Origin: Sphingomonas paucimobilis NBRC 13935 | GTDB lineage: Bacteria > Pseudomonadota > Alphaproteobacteria > Sphingomonadales > Sphingomonadaceae | Length of the DNA: 64,000 nt | Reading direction: 5' to 3' | NCBI RefSeq assembly: GCF_000739895.2 | Contig: NZ_BBJS01000043.1 | Span: forward strand, 208,146-272,145 | Part shown: positions 1 to 9,338 of the stretch, one piece after another | Layout of the letters: each line of letters starts with the position of its first letter | Numbering within the stretch: the stretch's first letter is position 1 | Notes under the pieces: model-generated | What the model saw: the letters and a program-made list of their open reading frames with translations, nothing else | Database searches by the model: none | What the model was told of the DNA's origin: nothing | Translations under genes and position numbers: made by a program

Positions 1-642
1 GGCATTGAGGATCTTCGGCTCACCAGCCTCGAACTGGAGGACGGGTCGACACTGTTTGCAGGGACCTACACGGCGGTCGGGGGACGAGGAATCGCCCAGG
101 AGCTGCTCACCACCCGAAACTTCATCGACTTCAAGATGCACCGGCTCGAGGGACCGATCGCCGCCTCGAAGGGAATGGCGCTGTTTCCCCGCCTGATCGA
201 GGGCCGTTACGCGATGCTCGGCCGGCACGACAATGAGAATATTTGGCTTCTGCTGTCCGAGAACCTGCATCACTGGGACGGGGGCATCAGGATCGTAAAC
301 CCGCAATGGACATGGGAATTCACACAGCTCGGCAACTGTGGATCGCCGATCGAAACTGCCGATGGTTGGCTCGTCTTCACGCATGGCGTTGGAGCGATGC
401 GGGAATATTGCATCGGTGCGTGCCTTCTCGATCGATCCGATCCCAGCCATGTGATCGCCCGCACACGCCGGCCGCTGCTGCGCCCGTCCCCGGAGGAGCG
501 ATACGGCTACGTCCCGAACGTCGTTTATAGCTGCGGCGCGCTGCTGAGCGGGAACGACATATTGCTCCCATATGGCGTCGCAGACAGCTTCACTGCCTTT
601 TCGACCTTGACCGTTGATGCTCTGTTGGCCGCGATGGATTAG
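1..642 (+). CDS. GH130 family glycosidase/phosphorylase, 5' end cut by window
   Basis: The reading frame is open from the first base and ends at 642. The product aligns along its length with the second GH130 protein of the window (22818-24161): both carry G-[IL]-EDLRL (the GH130 ED-x-R segment with the catalytic Asp), KGMALFPR, a GNCGSPIE segment, THGVGAMR, YVPNVVY and PYGVAD. GH130 enzymes phosphorolyse or hydrolyse beta-mannosides, usually on beta-1,2- or beta-1,4-mannose links, in the cytoplasm. About half of the protein lies outside the window. It sits upstream of mannose-6-phosphate isomerase, so a role in mannose-based carbohydrate turnover is inferred; the exact substrate cannot be read from the sequence. 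Confidence 0.85.
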   Translation, partial: GIEDLRLTSLELEDGSTLFAGTYTAVGGRGIAQELLTTRNFIDFKMHRLEGPIAASKGMALFPRLIEGRYAMLGRHDNENIWLLLSENLHHWDGGIRIVNPQWTWEFTQLGNCGSPIETADGWLVFTHGVGAMREYCIGACLLDRSDPSHVIARTRRPLLRPSPEERYGYVPNVVYSCGALLSGNDILLPYGVADSFTAFSTLTVDALLAAMD

Positions 643-684
643 GCGGTAACGCACGGGGAACGTAACGGGGTCGCAGCAATCCGA

Positions 685-698
685 CTGACATGGGTCAG
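685..698. promoter_or_regulatory. CRP/FNR-like dyad CTGAC-N4-GTCAG
   Basis: CTGACATGGGTCAG is a perfect 5+4+5 dyad, centred about 85 bp upstream of the GTG at 777. It is one of ten matching sites in the stress island (see findings). Confidence 0.55.
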
Positions 699-776
699 CC
701 AGCCGGACGGCTTCACTGCTTACAAAGCACTTCGTCTATCGGCGCCGCCGACGCGCGATCTCGTGGAGCTGCCTGC

Positions 777-1295
777 GTGCCGCACACCTTGCCCCATTGC
801 CTGCTCCGGTCAGTACTTCTGATTGCGCTTCCGCTTAGCGGTGCTGGCGCGCTTGCGCAGGACGGGAAGCCTCAGCAGCCGGTCGGCGAGGTGTTGGACC
901 GCGCGGGCAAGATTGTCGTGCAGCCCGCCCACGATGTGGGTGTCGCCAGGACCGAGATTCCGCCGGTGCTCCTCAAGGCCGCAGAGGATCCATATAGCGT
1001 GGAGAAGCTTGGAACCTGCCGCGAGCTCACAGAGGCGATCAAGGAACTGAGCAACGTCCTGGGCCCTGATTTTACCACTGCGCGCCAAAGACGAGAAAAT
1101 CGGGCCGGGAGAATAGCCGAAGCCGGCGGCAGGTCCGTGGTCAATGCCTTGATCCCCTTCCGCGGAATCGTCCGGGAGATAACAGGCGCCGCTCCCGCGC
1201 AGCGGCGCCTGAATGCCGCAATCGACGCGGGCTACGCGCGGCGTGGCTTCCTCAGAGGGCTCCATTACGCCCGCCACTGCCGCTCGAACTTCTAG
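777..1295 (+). CDS. Hypothetical exported protein
   Basis: I do not recognise a named family. The GTG start at 777 is chosen because GGAG lies eight bases upstream and because it places a clear signal peptide at the N-terminus (basic/polar start, then SVLLIALPLSGAGALAQ with a likely cleavage after ALA). An upstream in-frame ATG at 690 would overlap the dyad at 685-698 and add an uncharacteristic leader. The mature part is about 140 residues, mixed charge, with two Cys. It lies between a GH130 gene and mannose-6-phosphate isomerase and has its own regulatory dyad, so it is probably a periplasmic member of the stress regulon (inference). Confidence 0.6.
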   Translation: MPHTLPHCLLRSVLLIALPLSGAGALAQDGKPQQPVGEVLDRAGKIVVQPAHDVGVARTEIPPVLLKAAEDPYSVEKLGTCRELTEAIKELSNVLGPDFTTARQRRENRAGRIAEAGGRSVVNALIPFRGIVREITGAAPAQRRLNAAIDAGYARRGFLRGLHYARHCRSNF

Positions 1296-1312
1296 AAGGG
1301 GAGGGGAACGCC

Positions 1313-2188
1313 TTGCCGGTCTTCCGCTTGGTGACAAAAACGGTCAGAAAGCCCTGGGGCCGGCGGTCGCTTGGACCTGGGTGCGATGACGTGAGTGCGG
1401 GCGAGGAGCCCATCGGCGAAATCTGGTTCGAGGTTCCGCGCGGGAGCGGGCTTGGTGAACCAGAGCTGCTGGTCAAGCACTTGTTCACAAGCGAGCGGCT
1501 CTCTGTCCAGGTTCATCCTGATGACACCACCGCGAAGGCGCATGGGCTTCCCCGGGGCAAGAGCGAAGCCTGGCATATCCTCGAGGCAGAGCCAGGGGCG
1601 AGCATTGCCATGGGATTGCGCGAGCCGATTGCAAAAGACCGGCTGCGGGCCGCAGCGAAGGACGGCTCGATCGTGGCGCTGCTCGATTGGAAGCCGGTAA
1701 GAGCGGGTGACTTCTGGTACGCGCCGGCAGGCACGATCCACGCCATAGGCGCAGGGCTCAGCCTGATCGAGATTCAGCAGAATGTGGACGTCACCTATCG
1801 GCTCTATGACTATGGTAGCAATCGCGAGCTCCATCTGGACGAGGCGGTGGAGGCTGCCCGCCCGGCGCCCTACGAGGCTCCATTCGCCCCATTCGAGTTG
1901 GCGCGGGGCAGGCGGGTGCTTGCCGCCGGAGGGCCGTTCGTGGTGGAACGCTGGGCCGACGCTTTCACTGGCATTCTGGCGCCGCGGCGAGGCGAGCCGG
2001 TCTGGTTGATACCCCTCCGGGGCGAAGCGGTCGTGGGATCGGAGCCGATTGAGCCCGGCGGCGTGTGGATCGTCGCTGGCGATGCCGGCGTCAACTTCAC
2101 CGGCTCGTGCGATCTTCTCGTCGCCTATTCGGGCCGAGCGGTGCACGAGGCGCTCATCAGCAGATCTCGGAATGAGCGGCAGTCCTGA
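1313..2188 (+). CDS. manA: Class I mannose-6-phosphate isomerase
   Basis: Interconverts fructose-6-phosphate and mannose-6-phosphate in the cytosol; zinc-dependent cupin fold. The 291-residue product shows the type I signatures QVHPDD (66-71), the KSEAWHIL segment (83 on), PAGTIHAIG (about 139-147) and LIEIQQNVDVTYRLYDYG. The short form without a long C-terminal domain is common in alphaproteobacteria. Translation starts at TTG 1313 with AGGGGAGGGG just upstream; it begins 17 bp after the preceding stop. With the HAD phosphomannomutase-like gene (15694) and the guanylyltransferase (26517) it makes a complete route to GDP-mannose within one island. Confidence 0.9.
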   Translation: MPVFRLVTKTVRKPWGRRSLGPGCDDVSAGEEPIGEIWFEVPRGSGLGEPELLVKHLFTSERLSVQVHPDDTTAKAHGLPRGKSEAWHILEAEPGASIAMGLREPIAKDRLRAAAKDGSIVALLDWKPVRAGDFWYAPAGTIHAIGAGLSLIEIQQNVDVTYRLYDYGSNRELHLDEAVEAARPAPYEAPFAPFELARGRRVLAAGGPFVVERWADAFTGILAPRRGEPVWLIPLRGEAVVGSEPIEPGGVWIVAGDAGVNFTGSCDLLVAYSGRAVHEALISRSRNERQS

Positions 2189-2224
2189 AGTCGCTCCCGA
2201 TCGAACCGAAAGCGCCTTCGTGAT

Positions 2225-2238
2225 CTGAGCTAGATCAG
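2225..2238. promoter_or_regulatory. CRP/FNR-like dyad, CTGAG-N4-ATCAG
   Basis: CTGAGCTAGATCAG matches the 14-bp island dyad with one half-site mismatch, in the gap between manA and the glycine-zipper gene. Confidence 0.45.
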
Positions 2239-2301
2239 TGCCGGACGGAGGTGTTGCGCATAGCGAAGCCGATGATCCCGCCTCGGTGGGCTTCTCCAAG
2301 G

Positions 2302-2910
2302 ATGGGCCTTGAAATGCCTGCTAGTCCGGTTCGCTGCGCCACAATCCTGACATTGCTTCTCGCATGCGGGAATCCCGCGAGTGCGCAGACTTCCACCGCT
2401 TCGTCTTCAAGCCCAACCGAAGGCCGCAGCGAGCAGTACAACGTACCGCCGCCGCCTGGCTACAAGCCGTCTCCTGGCCGGTTCGTGCAGTCGGACCGCG
2501 AGCGCGAGGAGGACGATCGCTACAGCCGCGAAGCCGAACGGTGGGCGGCAGAAAACTGTATTGCGGACCGCCGAAGCAACGTCGCTGCAGGCGCGGTGAT
2601 CGGCGGGCTGATTGGAGCGCTTGCTGGTTCAGGGCTCGCCGGTCGCTACGATAGAGCCCCGGCCACCGTCCTTGGCGCGGGTGCAGGCGCGGTCGCGGGC
2701 AGCGCCATCGCGAGGAACGCCAGCCCCGACTGTCCGCCCGGGTTCGTGGTCAAGGCAGCGCCCGAGCCCTTCTATCCGCCACCCGTCTATCCGCACGTCT
2801 ATGTGGCGCCGCCGTGGTATGATCCCTGGGTATGGTACGGGGGCCACTGGATCTACAGGCCCTATCCCTATCACCGATACTGGTACAAGCGCCACTGGCG
2901 ACGCCGCTAA
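2302..2910 (+). CDS. Exported glycine-zipper protein with Tyr/Trp-rich tail
   Basis: Small envelope protein of unknown function. After an N-terminal signal peptide (ATILTLLLACGNPASAQ) come a Pro-rich spacer, a charged stretch, a glycine zipper (AGAVIGGLIGALAGSGLAG then VLGAGAGAVAGSAIA, the 2TM glycine-zipper pattern) and a C-terminus rich in Tyr, Trp, Pro and Arg. Similar proteins are annotated as glycine zipper 2TM domain proteins. The start is uncertain: GTG 2251, ATG 2272, 2302 and 2314 are all in frame; 2302 or 2314 gives the cleanest signal peptide and leaves the dyad at 2225 in a normal promoter distance. The 6-phosphogluconolactonase start follows its stop directly. Confidence 0.65.
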   Translation: MGLEMPASPVRCATILTLLLACGNPASAQTSTASSSSPTEGRSEQYNVPPPPGYKPSPGRFVQSDREREEDDRYSREAERWAAENCIADRRSNVAAGAVIGGLIGALAGSGLAGRYDRAPATVLGAGAGAVAGSAIARNASPDCPPGFVVKAAPEPFYPPPVYPHVYVAPPWYDPWVWYGGHWIYRPYPYHRYWYKRHWRRR

Positions 2911-3642
2911 GTGCCGGAGGAGCCGGAAGTCCTTGGTGTGCCTGAGCCGCTATGGCATGGGTTTGCCACTCCGGAGCATTTGGCCGAGAGCCTGGTCCGA
3001 GAGGTGTCGGGCATCATCACCGATCGTCTAGATACGGAAGGCGCCGCCTTCGTCGCCTTTCCAGGTGGCCGGTCGCCTGTGCGCGCGTTCGAATTCCTTG
3101 CACCGCGCGCGAGCGGGTGGCGTGGAGTCACGATCATCCCCACCGACGACCGCCTCGTGCCGCCACGCGACCGACTGTCCAACTATGGTCTGCTGGAGAG
3201 ATATTTCGCGGCGGGGCAAGCACAGCTCATCCCTCTCGCAAGACCACCGTTCGATGATCCTGCCGCGGCGGCAGACGCAGCCGAGCTGAGGCTTTCGGAC
3301 CTGGCTTGGCCGCTGGATCTGGTCTGGCTAGGGTTCGGCCTGGATGGGCATGTTGCCTCGCTCCTCCCCGGACCCGACCTTTCCGTCGCGATGCGTTATC
3401 CTGACTGGAGGCGCGTCGCGGGCGTCAGGCCCGTGCCGCTTCCGGCCGAGGCGCCGGTGCCAAGGGTGACGTTGACCCTGAGTGCCATTCTCTCGGCAAA
3501 GCGACTGCTGATTTCCGGCTGCGGCCGGGACAAGTTGGAAGTCGTCAAACGGGCCTTGGATGAGGGTGCGGAGTCGCAGATGCCGCTCGGCATCGTCTTA
3601 GCTAAAGCGAAGTGCCAGCCCGATCTGTTCTGGAGCCGATAG
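2911..3642 (+). CDS. pgl: 6-phosphogluconolactonase
   Basis: Hydrolyses 6-phosphogluconolactone in the pentose phosphate and Entner-Doudoroff routes. The 243-residue product has the family motifs AFPGGRSP (the GGS/RTP sugar-phosphate loop), TDDRLVP (the DERxVP motif) and WLGFGLDGHVASLLPG (the GMGxDGHxASLFPG motif). Start is GTG 2911, directly abutting the TAA of the upstream gene, with no other in-frame start near. No glucose-6-phosphate dehydrogenase is in the window, so this is an extra copy or a partner of a chromosomal pathway that supplies NADPH for the redox enzymes nearby (inference). Confidence 0.85.
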   Translation: MPEEPEVLGVPEPLWHGFATPEHLAESLVREVSGIITDRLDTEGAAFVAFPGGRSPVRAFEFLAPRASGWRGVTIIPTDDRLVPPRDRLSNYGLLERYFAAGQAQLIPLARPPFDDPAAAADAAELRLSDLAWPLDLVWLGFGLDGHVASLLPGPDLSVAMRYPDWRRVAGVRPVPLPAEAPVPRVTLTLSAILSAKRLLISGCGRDKLEVVKRALDEGAESQMPLGIVLAKAKCQPDLFWSR

Positions 3643-3781
3643 CGTCGGACTTTGCCAGTGGATCAGGCTCGCTTCGCGACGTCACTCATGCGGGACCGGC
3701 TCAGCAAGCTCTTTGCGAAGAAGCATCGCAGCGAATGCTGGGTGTCGTGGAGAAGATGCTGGGGACGCCCTTTCCATAGCA

Positions 3782-3795
3782 CTGACAAAGATCAG
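3782..3795. promoter_or_regulatory. CRP/FNR-like dyad, CTGAC-N4-ATCAG
   Basis: CTGACAAAGATCAG lies about 100 bp upstream of the DegP-like start at 3891, inside a 248-bp gap (3643-3890) that otherwise shows no gene. Confidence 0.5.
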
Positions 3796-3890
3796 CGTTT
3801 CGCCGAGCCGGCAGGCTTAGCTTGCCCAGGTCTTTGGTGCTCGATCGGCTCGCCGGAAGGCTGATCGAGCTGATCGACAGGAGATCCTGG

Positions 3891-5390
3891 ATGCGGAGGT
3901 TCGTTTTCGTTCCAGCGTTGTTGCTAGCGGTCGCCTGCGACACGCGTAGTCACGCCCAGACGGCACCACTGAATGCGGACGGTTCCGGTCGTCTGGAGTC
4001 GGCGCGCGGCGCCCCCCCGAGCTTTGCCGATCTTGCGGCCCGTCTCTCCCCGGCTGTCGTGAACATCTCGACGACGTCGCGTGTCAGGGCGCGGAGAATG
4101 CCCGACTTTCCAGGCGGCCTTCCGTTCGGCGGCCTGTTTCCCTTTCCGGAGCTGGGCCGGCCGCCCGCTCCCCGTAACGCGACGTCGCTCGGATCCGGAT
4201 TCCTCATTTCGGCAGATGGCTACGTCGTCACGAACAACCACGTCGTGGCGGGTCGCGGCGCGGGCGTGCAGGTTCAAGCGATCAAGGTCACGCTGACCGG
4301 CGGGCAGGAATATCCCGCTCGCGTGGTCGGGCGTGACGAAGCCTCCGACCTCGCTGTCCTGAAAATCGAGGCCAACAACTTGCCCTTTGTGCGCTTTGGT
4401 GACCCGCCGGGCGCGCGCACCGGCGACTGGGTCCTGGCAATCGGGAATCCCTATGGCCTCGGCGGCACGGTGACGGCCGGAATCGTGTCCGCCCTTCATC
4501 GCGACCTCCGGTCGGGGCCATATGACAGCTTCATCCAGACCGATGCCTCGATCAACTCCGGCAATTCAGGCGGCCCGCTCTTCGACATGCAGGGCAATGT
4601 GATCGGGATCAACACCGCGATCATTTCTCCCACCGGGGGCAATGTCGGGCTCGGCTTCGCGATCCCGGCGGAGATCGCAAAGCCGGTCGTCGATACGTTG
4701 AGAGCAGGTGGTCGCGTCCGCCGTGGCTATCTCGGCCTCCTGCTGCAGCCTGTCACCGAGGATGTCGCTGCCGCGCTGGGCTTGCAGAAGGACCGCGGCG
4801 AAATCGTCGCGGAAGTGCAGCCGAACCTGCCGGCGGCGCGTGCGGGCTTGCGGCAGGGCGATGTCATCTTGCGCGTGAATGGGAGCGAGATCACGCCGGA
4901 GAACTCGGTAGCAAGGCTCGTCGCAGCCGCTCCCGTCGGCTCGCGGGTAACGCTCGAGGTGCTTCGCGAAGGTGCCCAGAAAACGCTGACGGCGGTGGTT
5001 GCCGAACGGCCGCCAGAAGCGAGCCTCAACGGCGAGGACGAAGAATTCGACCTTGACGACGATGGCGAGGGTAAGGCGAGCGTCTCCGCCGGGCTGGGCC
5101 TTTCCGTCCGTCCGCTCACGCCCGCGCTTGCGAGCGAACTGCGGGTCGATCCTGGAACCCAAGGTCTCGTCATCGTGCAGGTCGATCCTTCCAGCGACGC
5201 CGCGGCGAAAGGGCTGAGCGAGGGCGACATCATCCTGTCGATCAACCAGCAGGCTGTACGGACCGCACAGGAGGCGGTGAGCTTGATCGCCGCAGCGAGG
5301 AAGGCGGGACGCAAGCAGGTGCTTCTGTTGGTGAAGCGCGAGTCGGTGCCACCGCGGTTCGTCGGCATCGAGCTCTCCGGGAAGCCCTGA
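3891..5390 (+). CDS. degP: Do/DegP-like periplasmic serine protease
   Basis: HtrA-family protease/chaperone that degrades misfolded envelope proteins. The 499-residue product has an N-terminal export signal (LLLAVACDTRSHAQ), a trypsin-like domain with catalytic His117 (TNNHVV), Asp153 (EASDLAVLKIE) and Ser226 (GNSGGP), then two PDZ domains, the second after an acidic linker (EDEEFDLDDDGEG). ATG 3891 is chosen over upstream starts because AGGAG lies seven bases before it and it begins the signal peptide. HtrA proteases are also a component of known heat-resistance islands. It is followed, 193 bp on, by clpB. Confidence 0.92.
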   Translation: MRRFVFVPALLLAVACDTRSHAQTAPLNADGSGRLESARGAPPSFADLAARLSPAVVNISTTSRVRARRMPDFPGGLPFGGLFPFPELGRPPAPRNATSLGSGFLISADGYVVTNNHVVAGRGAGVQVQAIKVTLTGGQEYPARVVGRDEASDLAVLKIEANNLPFVRFGDPPGARTGDWVLAIGNPYGLGGTVTAGIVSALHRDLRSGPYDSFIQTDASINSGNSGGPLFDMQGNVIGINTAIISPTGGNVGLGFAIPAEIAKPVVDTLRAGGRVRRGYLGLLLQPVTEDVAAALGLQKDRGEIVAEVQPNLPAARAGLRQGDVILRVNGSEITPENSVARLVAAAPVGSRVTLEVLREGAQKTLTAVVAERPPEASLNGEDEEFDLDDDGEGKASVSAGLGLSVRPLTPALASELRVDPGTQGLVIVQVDPSSDAAAKGLSEGDIILSINQQAVRTAQEAVSLIAAARKAGRKQVLLLVKRESVPPRFVGIELSGKP

Positions 5391-5395
5391 GAGAT

Positions 5396-5436
5396 GGCGA
5401 GGAGAGGAGGACTGGCGCGCGGCACTTCTCCTCGCC
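5396..5436. terminator. Possible stem-loop between degP and clpB
   Basis: GGCGAGGAGA (5396-5405) and TCTCCTCGCC (5427-5436) form a perfect 10-bp stem with a 21-base loop right after the degP stop. There is no clear T-run, so it could be a weak terminator or an mRNA-stabilising hairpin. Confidence 0.35.
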
Positions 5437-5583
5437 TTGCGTGTTGGACGAGGCGGCTGATGCTTGCTCCGATCGCAATCGGACGCGACCTGCCGATCGA
5501 TGCGCCGACGGAAAGTCCGCGCGCGAGGCCTCCGCTCGCTCCGCACTTCCGCCGGCTCTGTTTGTCGAACAGGAGGAATCGGA

Positions 5584-8193
5584 ATGAACCTTGAGAAGTA
5601 CACGGACCGCGCGAAGGGCTTTCTCCAGTCCGCGCAGACTGTCGCAATCCGGCTCAATCATCAGCGCATCACGCCGGAGCATATCCTCAAAGCCCTGCTC
5701 GAGGACGAGCAGGGCATGGCAGCCGGCCTGATCCGCGCCGCCGGCGGCAATCCGGACCTGGCGACCAGCGAGGTCGACGCTGCGCTGGCCAAGCTGCCCT
5801 CGGTCACCGGAAGCGGGGCGTCCCAGCCTCCCGGGCTCGACAACGATGCCGTCCGCCTCCTCGATCAAGCCGAGCAGATCGCCCAGAAGGCCGGGGACAG
5901 CTATGTGACCGTCGAGCGGTTGCTGCTGGCGCTCACCCTTGCGGCAGGCGCGGCGGCTGGCAAGGCGCTGGCGCGAGCGGGCGTGAAGGCGGAGGCGCTG
6001 AACGAAGCGATCAACCAGCTCCGCGGCGGGCGCGCCGCCGACACGGCAAGCGCCGAGGACCGCTACGATGCGCTGAAGAAATTCGCCCGCGACCTCACCC
6101 AGGCCGCCAGGGACGGGAAGCTCGATCCGGTCATCGGCCGGGATGAGGAGATCCGACGCACGGTTCAGATCCTGGCGCGTCGGACCAAGAACAACCCCGT
6201 GCTCATCGGCGATCCCGGCGTGGGCAAGACCGCGATCGTGGAAGGGTTGGCGCTCCGCATCGCCAATGGCGACGTTCCCGACACGCTCAAGGATCGCAAG
6301 CTGATGGCGCTCGACATGGGGGCGCTCATCGCCGGTGCGAAGTATCGCGGCGAGTTCGAGGAGCGACTCAAGGGCGTGCTCGACGAAGTGAAGGGGGCCG
6401 AGGGCGACATCATCCTCTTCATAGACGAGATGCACACGCTGATCGGCGCGGGTAAGACGGAAGGTGCGATGGACGCGGGCAACCTGCTGAAGCCCGCGCT
6501 TGCCCGCGGTGAGCTGCACTGCATCGGCGCGACCACGCTCGACGAATACCGCAAATATGTCGAGAAGGACGCGGCGCTCCAGCGCCGGTTCCAGCCCGTG
6601 TTCGTCGGCGAGCCAACGGTGGAGGACACGATCTCCATCCTCCGGGGTCTCAAGGAGAAATACGAGCTGCACCACGGCGTGCGGATCACGGATGGGGCGA
6701 TCGTCGCGGCGGCGACGCTTTCCAACCGCTACATCACCGACCGGTTCCTGCCCGACAAGGCGATCGACCTTATGGATGAGGCGGCAAGCCGGATCCGCAT
6801 GGAGGTCGAATCGAAACCGGAAGAGATCGAGACGCTCGACCGGCGCATCATCCAGCTGAAGATCGAGCGGGAAGCGCTCAGGAAGGAGTCGGATGCCGCA
6901 TCCAAGGATCGCCTGACCCACCTCGAGCATGATCTCGCGCAGCTCGAGCAGCAGTCGGCGGAACTTACACAGCGCTGGCAGGCGGAGCGGGAGAAGATCC
7001 AGGCCGAGGCCAAGCTCAAGGAGCAGCTCGACCAGGCTCGCCTCGAGCTCGACCAGGCACAGCGACGCGGCGACCTCGGCCGCGCTGGCGAGCTGAGCTA
7101 TGGCGTCATACCGGGTCTGGAGAAGCAGCTGGCCGACGCCCAAACAGCGAGCCAGGGCGCGATGCTGCGCGAGGAGGTGACCGCCCAGGACATCGCAGCG
7201 GTCGTCTCGCGCTGGACGGGCATCCCGGTGGACAAAATGCTCGAAGGCGAGCGCGAAAAGCTCCTCCATATGGAGGAGGCGCTCGGCAGGCGGGTCATCG
7301 GCCAGCGGCAGGCGGTCACGGCGGTCAGCCGCGCGATCCGCCGTGCCCGCGCGGGCCTGCAGGATCCGGACCGGCCGATGGGCTCGTTCCTGTTCCTCGG
7401 CCCGACCGGCGTCGGCAAGACCGAGCTAACCAAGGCGCTCGCCGGCTTCCTGTTCGATGACGACAGCGCGATGGTCCGCATCGACATGTCGGAGTTCATG
7501 GAGAAACACTCGGTCGCGCGGCTGATCGGCGCCCCGCCGGGCTATGTCGGCTATGAGGAAGGCGGCGTGCTGACCGAGGCGGTGCGGCGGCGGCCCTACC
7601 AGGTGATCCTCTTCGACGAGGTGGAAAAGGCGCACAACGACGTCTTCAACGTGCTCCTGCAGGTGCTCGACGATGGCCGGCTGACGGACGGACAGGGCCG
7701 CACGGTCGATTTCAAGAATACGCTGATCATCCTCACGTCCAATCTCGGCAGCCAGTATCTTTCGAACCTGGCGGAAGGGGAGACGGTCGAGAGCGTCGAG
7801 CCGCAGGTGATGGAGGTGGTGCGCGCGCATTTCCGGCCGGAATTCCTCAACCGGCTCGACGAGATCATCCTGTTCCACCGCCTCGGCCAGGCCGACATGG
7901 GTCCCATCGTCGACATTCAGGTCGCGCGCGTCCAGAACCTCCTCAAGGACCGCAAGATCACGCTCGACCTCACGGATCGCGCGCGTGCGTGGCTCGGCCG
8001 CGTGGGGTATGACCCGGTCTATGGCGCCCGTCCGCTGAAGCGCGCGATCCAGCGATATCTTCAGGACCCCCTGGCGGACCTCCTCCTGCGGGGCGAGGTG
8101 CCGGATGGCTCGACCGTCACCATCGATGAAGGCGACAGCGAGCTGACATTCTCAACCCAGGTATCAAGGCCTGCCGAGGCGCAGGCTGCTTGA
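5584..8193 (+). CDS. clpB: ClpB-type AAA+ disaggregase
   Basis: Hexameric ATPase that, with DnaK/DnaJ/GrpE, pulls polypeptides out of aggregates. The 869-residue product shows the Clp N-domain, a first AAA module with Walker A GDPGVGKT near residue 209 and Walker [16 protein letters not shown], the coiled-coil middle domain (about 400-520, rich in Glu, Arg, Lys), a second module with GPTGVGKT near 607 and [11 protein letters not shown], and the C-terminal domain. Start ATG 5584 follows AGGAGGAATCGGA. The presence of the full middle domain separates it from ClpA/ClpC. All its partner chaperones (dnaJ-like, dnaK, grpE, hsp20) are in the same island. Confidence 0.95.
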   Translation: MNLEKYTDRAKGFLQSAQTVAIRLNHQRITPEHILKALLEDEQGMAAGLIRAAGGNPDLATSEVDAALAKLPSVTGSGASQPPGLDNDAVRLLDQAEQIAQKAGDSYVTVERLLLALTLAAGAAAGKALARAGVKAEALNEAINQLRGGRAADTASAEDRYDALKKFARDLTQAARDGKLDPVIGRDEEIRRTVQILARRTKNNPVLIGDPGVGKTAIVEGLALRIANGDVPDTLKDRKLMALDMGALIAGAKYRGEFEERLKGVLDEVKGAEGDIILFIDEMHTLIGAGKTEGAMDAGNLLKPALARGELHCIGATTLDEYRKYVEKDAALQRRFQPVFVGEPTVEDTISILRGLKEKYELHHGVRITDGAIVAAATLSNRYITDRFLPDKAIDLMDEAASRIRMEVESKPEEIETLDRRIIQLKIEREALRKESDAASKDRLTHLEHDLAQLEQQSAELTQRWQAEREKIQAEAKLKEQLDQARLELDQAQRRGDLGRAGELSYGVIPGLEKQLADAQTASQGAMLREEVTAQDIAAVVSRWTGIPVDKMLEGEREKLLHMEEALGRRVIGQRQAVTAVSRAIRRARAGLQDPDRPMGSFLFLGPTGVGKTELTKALAGFLFDDDSAMVRIDMSEFMEKHSVARLIGAPPGYVGYEEGGVLTEAVRRRPYQVILFDEVEKAHNDVFNVLLQVLDDGRLTDGQGRTVDFKNTLIILTSNLGSQYLSNLAEGETVESVEPQVMEVVRAHFRPEFLNRLDEIILFHRLGQADMGPIVDIQVARVQNLLKDRKITLDLTDRARAWLGRVGYDPVYGARPLKRAIQRYLQDPLADLLLRGEVPDGSTVTIDEGDSELTFSTQVSRPAEAQAA

Positions 8194-8254
8194 AAGGGCC
8201 CGTCGCGGCGGCGACCCGCTGCCGCGATGACCTGCAGCGAACGAGGATTCATCG

Positions 8255-8692
8255 ATGGCCGAAAAGCGTCGGGTCGTCTGCCCCCATTGCGATGCCACCA
8301 ACGCGGTGCCGGCCGACCGTGAGCCGCTCGTCGCAAAATGCGGGCGTTGTCATCAGAAGCTGTTCGAGGGCGCCCCTGCCGCTCTCGACGCTGCGCGAGC
8401 GCGCAAGCATATCCGCAATTCGGACCTGCCGGTGATCGTCGACTTCTGGGCGGCCTGGTGCGGCCCGTGCCGGGCGATGGCGCCGATCTTCGAACAGGCG
8501 GCGCGCTCGCTCGAACCGAAGGCGCGCTTCATCAAGGTCGATGTGGACGCAAACCCCGACATCGCGTCCGAGTACGGCGTCCAGGGGATTCCTGCGTTGC
8601 TCGCCTTCAAGAATGGCAATGTCGTCGCGCGCCAGGCTGGCGTCACTGATCTAGGCACGCTGAGAGGGTGGGCCGAGCGGTTCAGCACCTAA
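8255..8692 (+). CDS. trxC: Thioredoxin 2 (TrxC type)
   Basis: Cytosolic disulfide reductase. The 145-residue product has the N-terminal zinc ribbon of thioredoxin 2 (Cys9, Cys12, Cys29, Cys32) followed by a thioredoxin fold with active site WCGPC (Cys69/Cys72), the cis-Pro loop GVQGIPALLAF and a C-terminal helix. The zinc ribbon gives TrxC-type proteins an added redox sensor role in the family. ATG 8255 is preceded by GAGGA. It starts 61 bp after clpB, probably on the same transcript; a thioredoxin is likewise present in known heat-resistance islands. Confidence 0.92.
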   Translation: MAEKRRVVCPHCDATNAVPADREPLVAKCGRCHQKLFEGAPAALDAARARKHIRNSDLPVIVDFWAAWCGPCRAMAPIFEQAARSLEPKARFIKVDVDANPDIASEYGVQGIPALLAFKNGNVVARQAGVTDLGTLRGWAERFST

Positions 8693-8769
8693 GTTCCAGT
8701 GCGGTGCCTCGGTGCGCATCGGGCGCGGCGGTGCCGAGCGTCCTCCCAGGACGCCGCGCCGATACAATG

Positions 8770-9285
8770 TCAGGAGCGGTCCTGCGCCAAGGTGGCGTCG
8801 GGCCACCCCGCGATCGGCGCGTCGTCGAGCTGGAAGCGCTGCTTATTGACCGGCGCGGTATGAGCGCGCGGAGGCTCATGCACGTCGTAGGGCAAGTTCA
8901 GTCGCTCGCAATATCGCTCTGCCGCCTCGCGAGTAGGAAAGCGAAGGTCGACCTGAACCAGAGGATCGTCACCACCGGTCCACCCCATCAGCCAATCTAC
9001 AAACGGCTTCTTCCTTTGCGGGAAACTGAGCCTCCACTGCCCCTTCCGCGCCCGCCCGCCCTGGTTCGTCGCCGTTGGGAGCGGCTCGAGGACGGCCCGC
9101 GCGTCCTCCGGAAGCGCGCTCAGGTAGCGGAGCCACGAGCGGTCATCCTGCGAGTTGCGGCCGGACCTGACCTCTTCACGGATGATCAGCGGTCCTGGGC
9201 GCAGTCGACGGCGCGAAACGCGGGCAAGCCTCGCCCTGAACCGGGCAGACGCTGCCGCGCGGGCCTTCGCGAGTCGCGCAATCAT
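8770..9285 (-). CDS. NDUFS4-like (complex I accessory subunit) protein
   Basis: The C-terminal two thirds match the ETC complex I subunit conserved region (NDUFS4/AQDQ family): a PLIIREEVRSGRNSQ start, then QWRLSF, FVDWLMGWTGGDDPLVQV and F-x-TREAAERYCERL-x-LPYDV. The family normally stabilises the N-module of NADH:quinone oxidoreductase. Here the product is 171 residues with a basic, Arg/Ala-rich N-terminal extension of about 30 residues, longer than the usual bacterial form of about 100. ATG 9285 has AAGGAGA upstream. It sits next to hsp20 on the same strand, without any other complex I gene, so it is a stress-island paralogue whose target is unknown. Confidence 0.75.
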   Translation of the reverse strand: MIARLAKARAAASARFRARLARVSRRRLRPGPLIIREEVRSGRNSQDDRSWLRYLSALPEDARAVLEPLPTATNQGGRARKGQWRLSFPQRKKPFVDWLMGWTGGDDPLVQVDLRFPTREAAERYCERLNLPYDVHEPPRAHTAPVNKQRFQLDDAPIAGWPDATLAQDRS

Positions 9286-9338
9286 AAAACGTCTCCTTCC
9301 AAGTGCGCGCCACCGGCTTGTCGATGGCGCGCAATCTC

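Noticed and set aside
5391..5583. Sigma-32 type promoter upstream of clpB
   Set aside because: No convincing match to the alphaproteobacterial heat-shock consensus with correct spacing.
5242..7269. 675-residue open frame antisense to clpB and degP
   Set aside because: It is the complement of two clear genes, with His/Arg/Leu-rich composition of GC-skewed shadows and no start signal.
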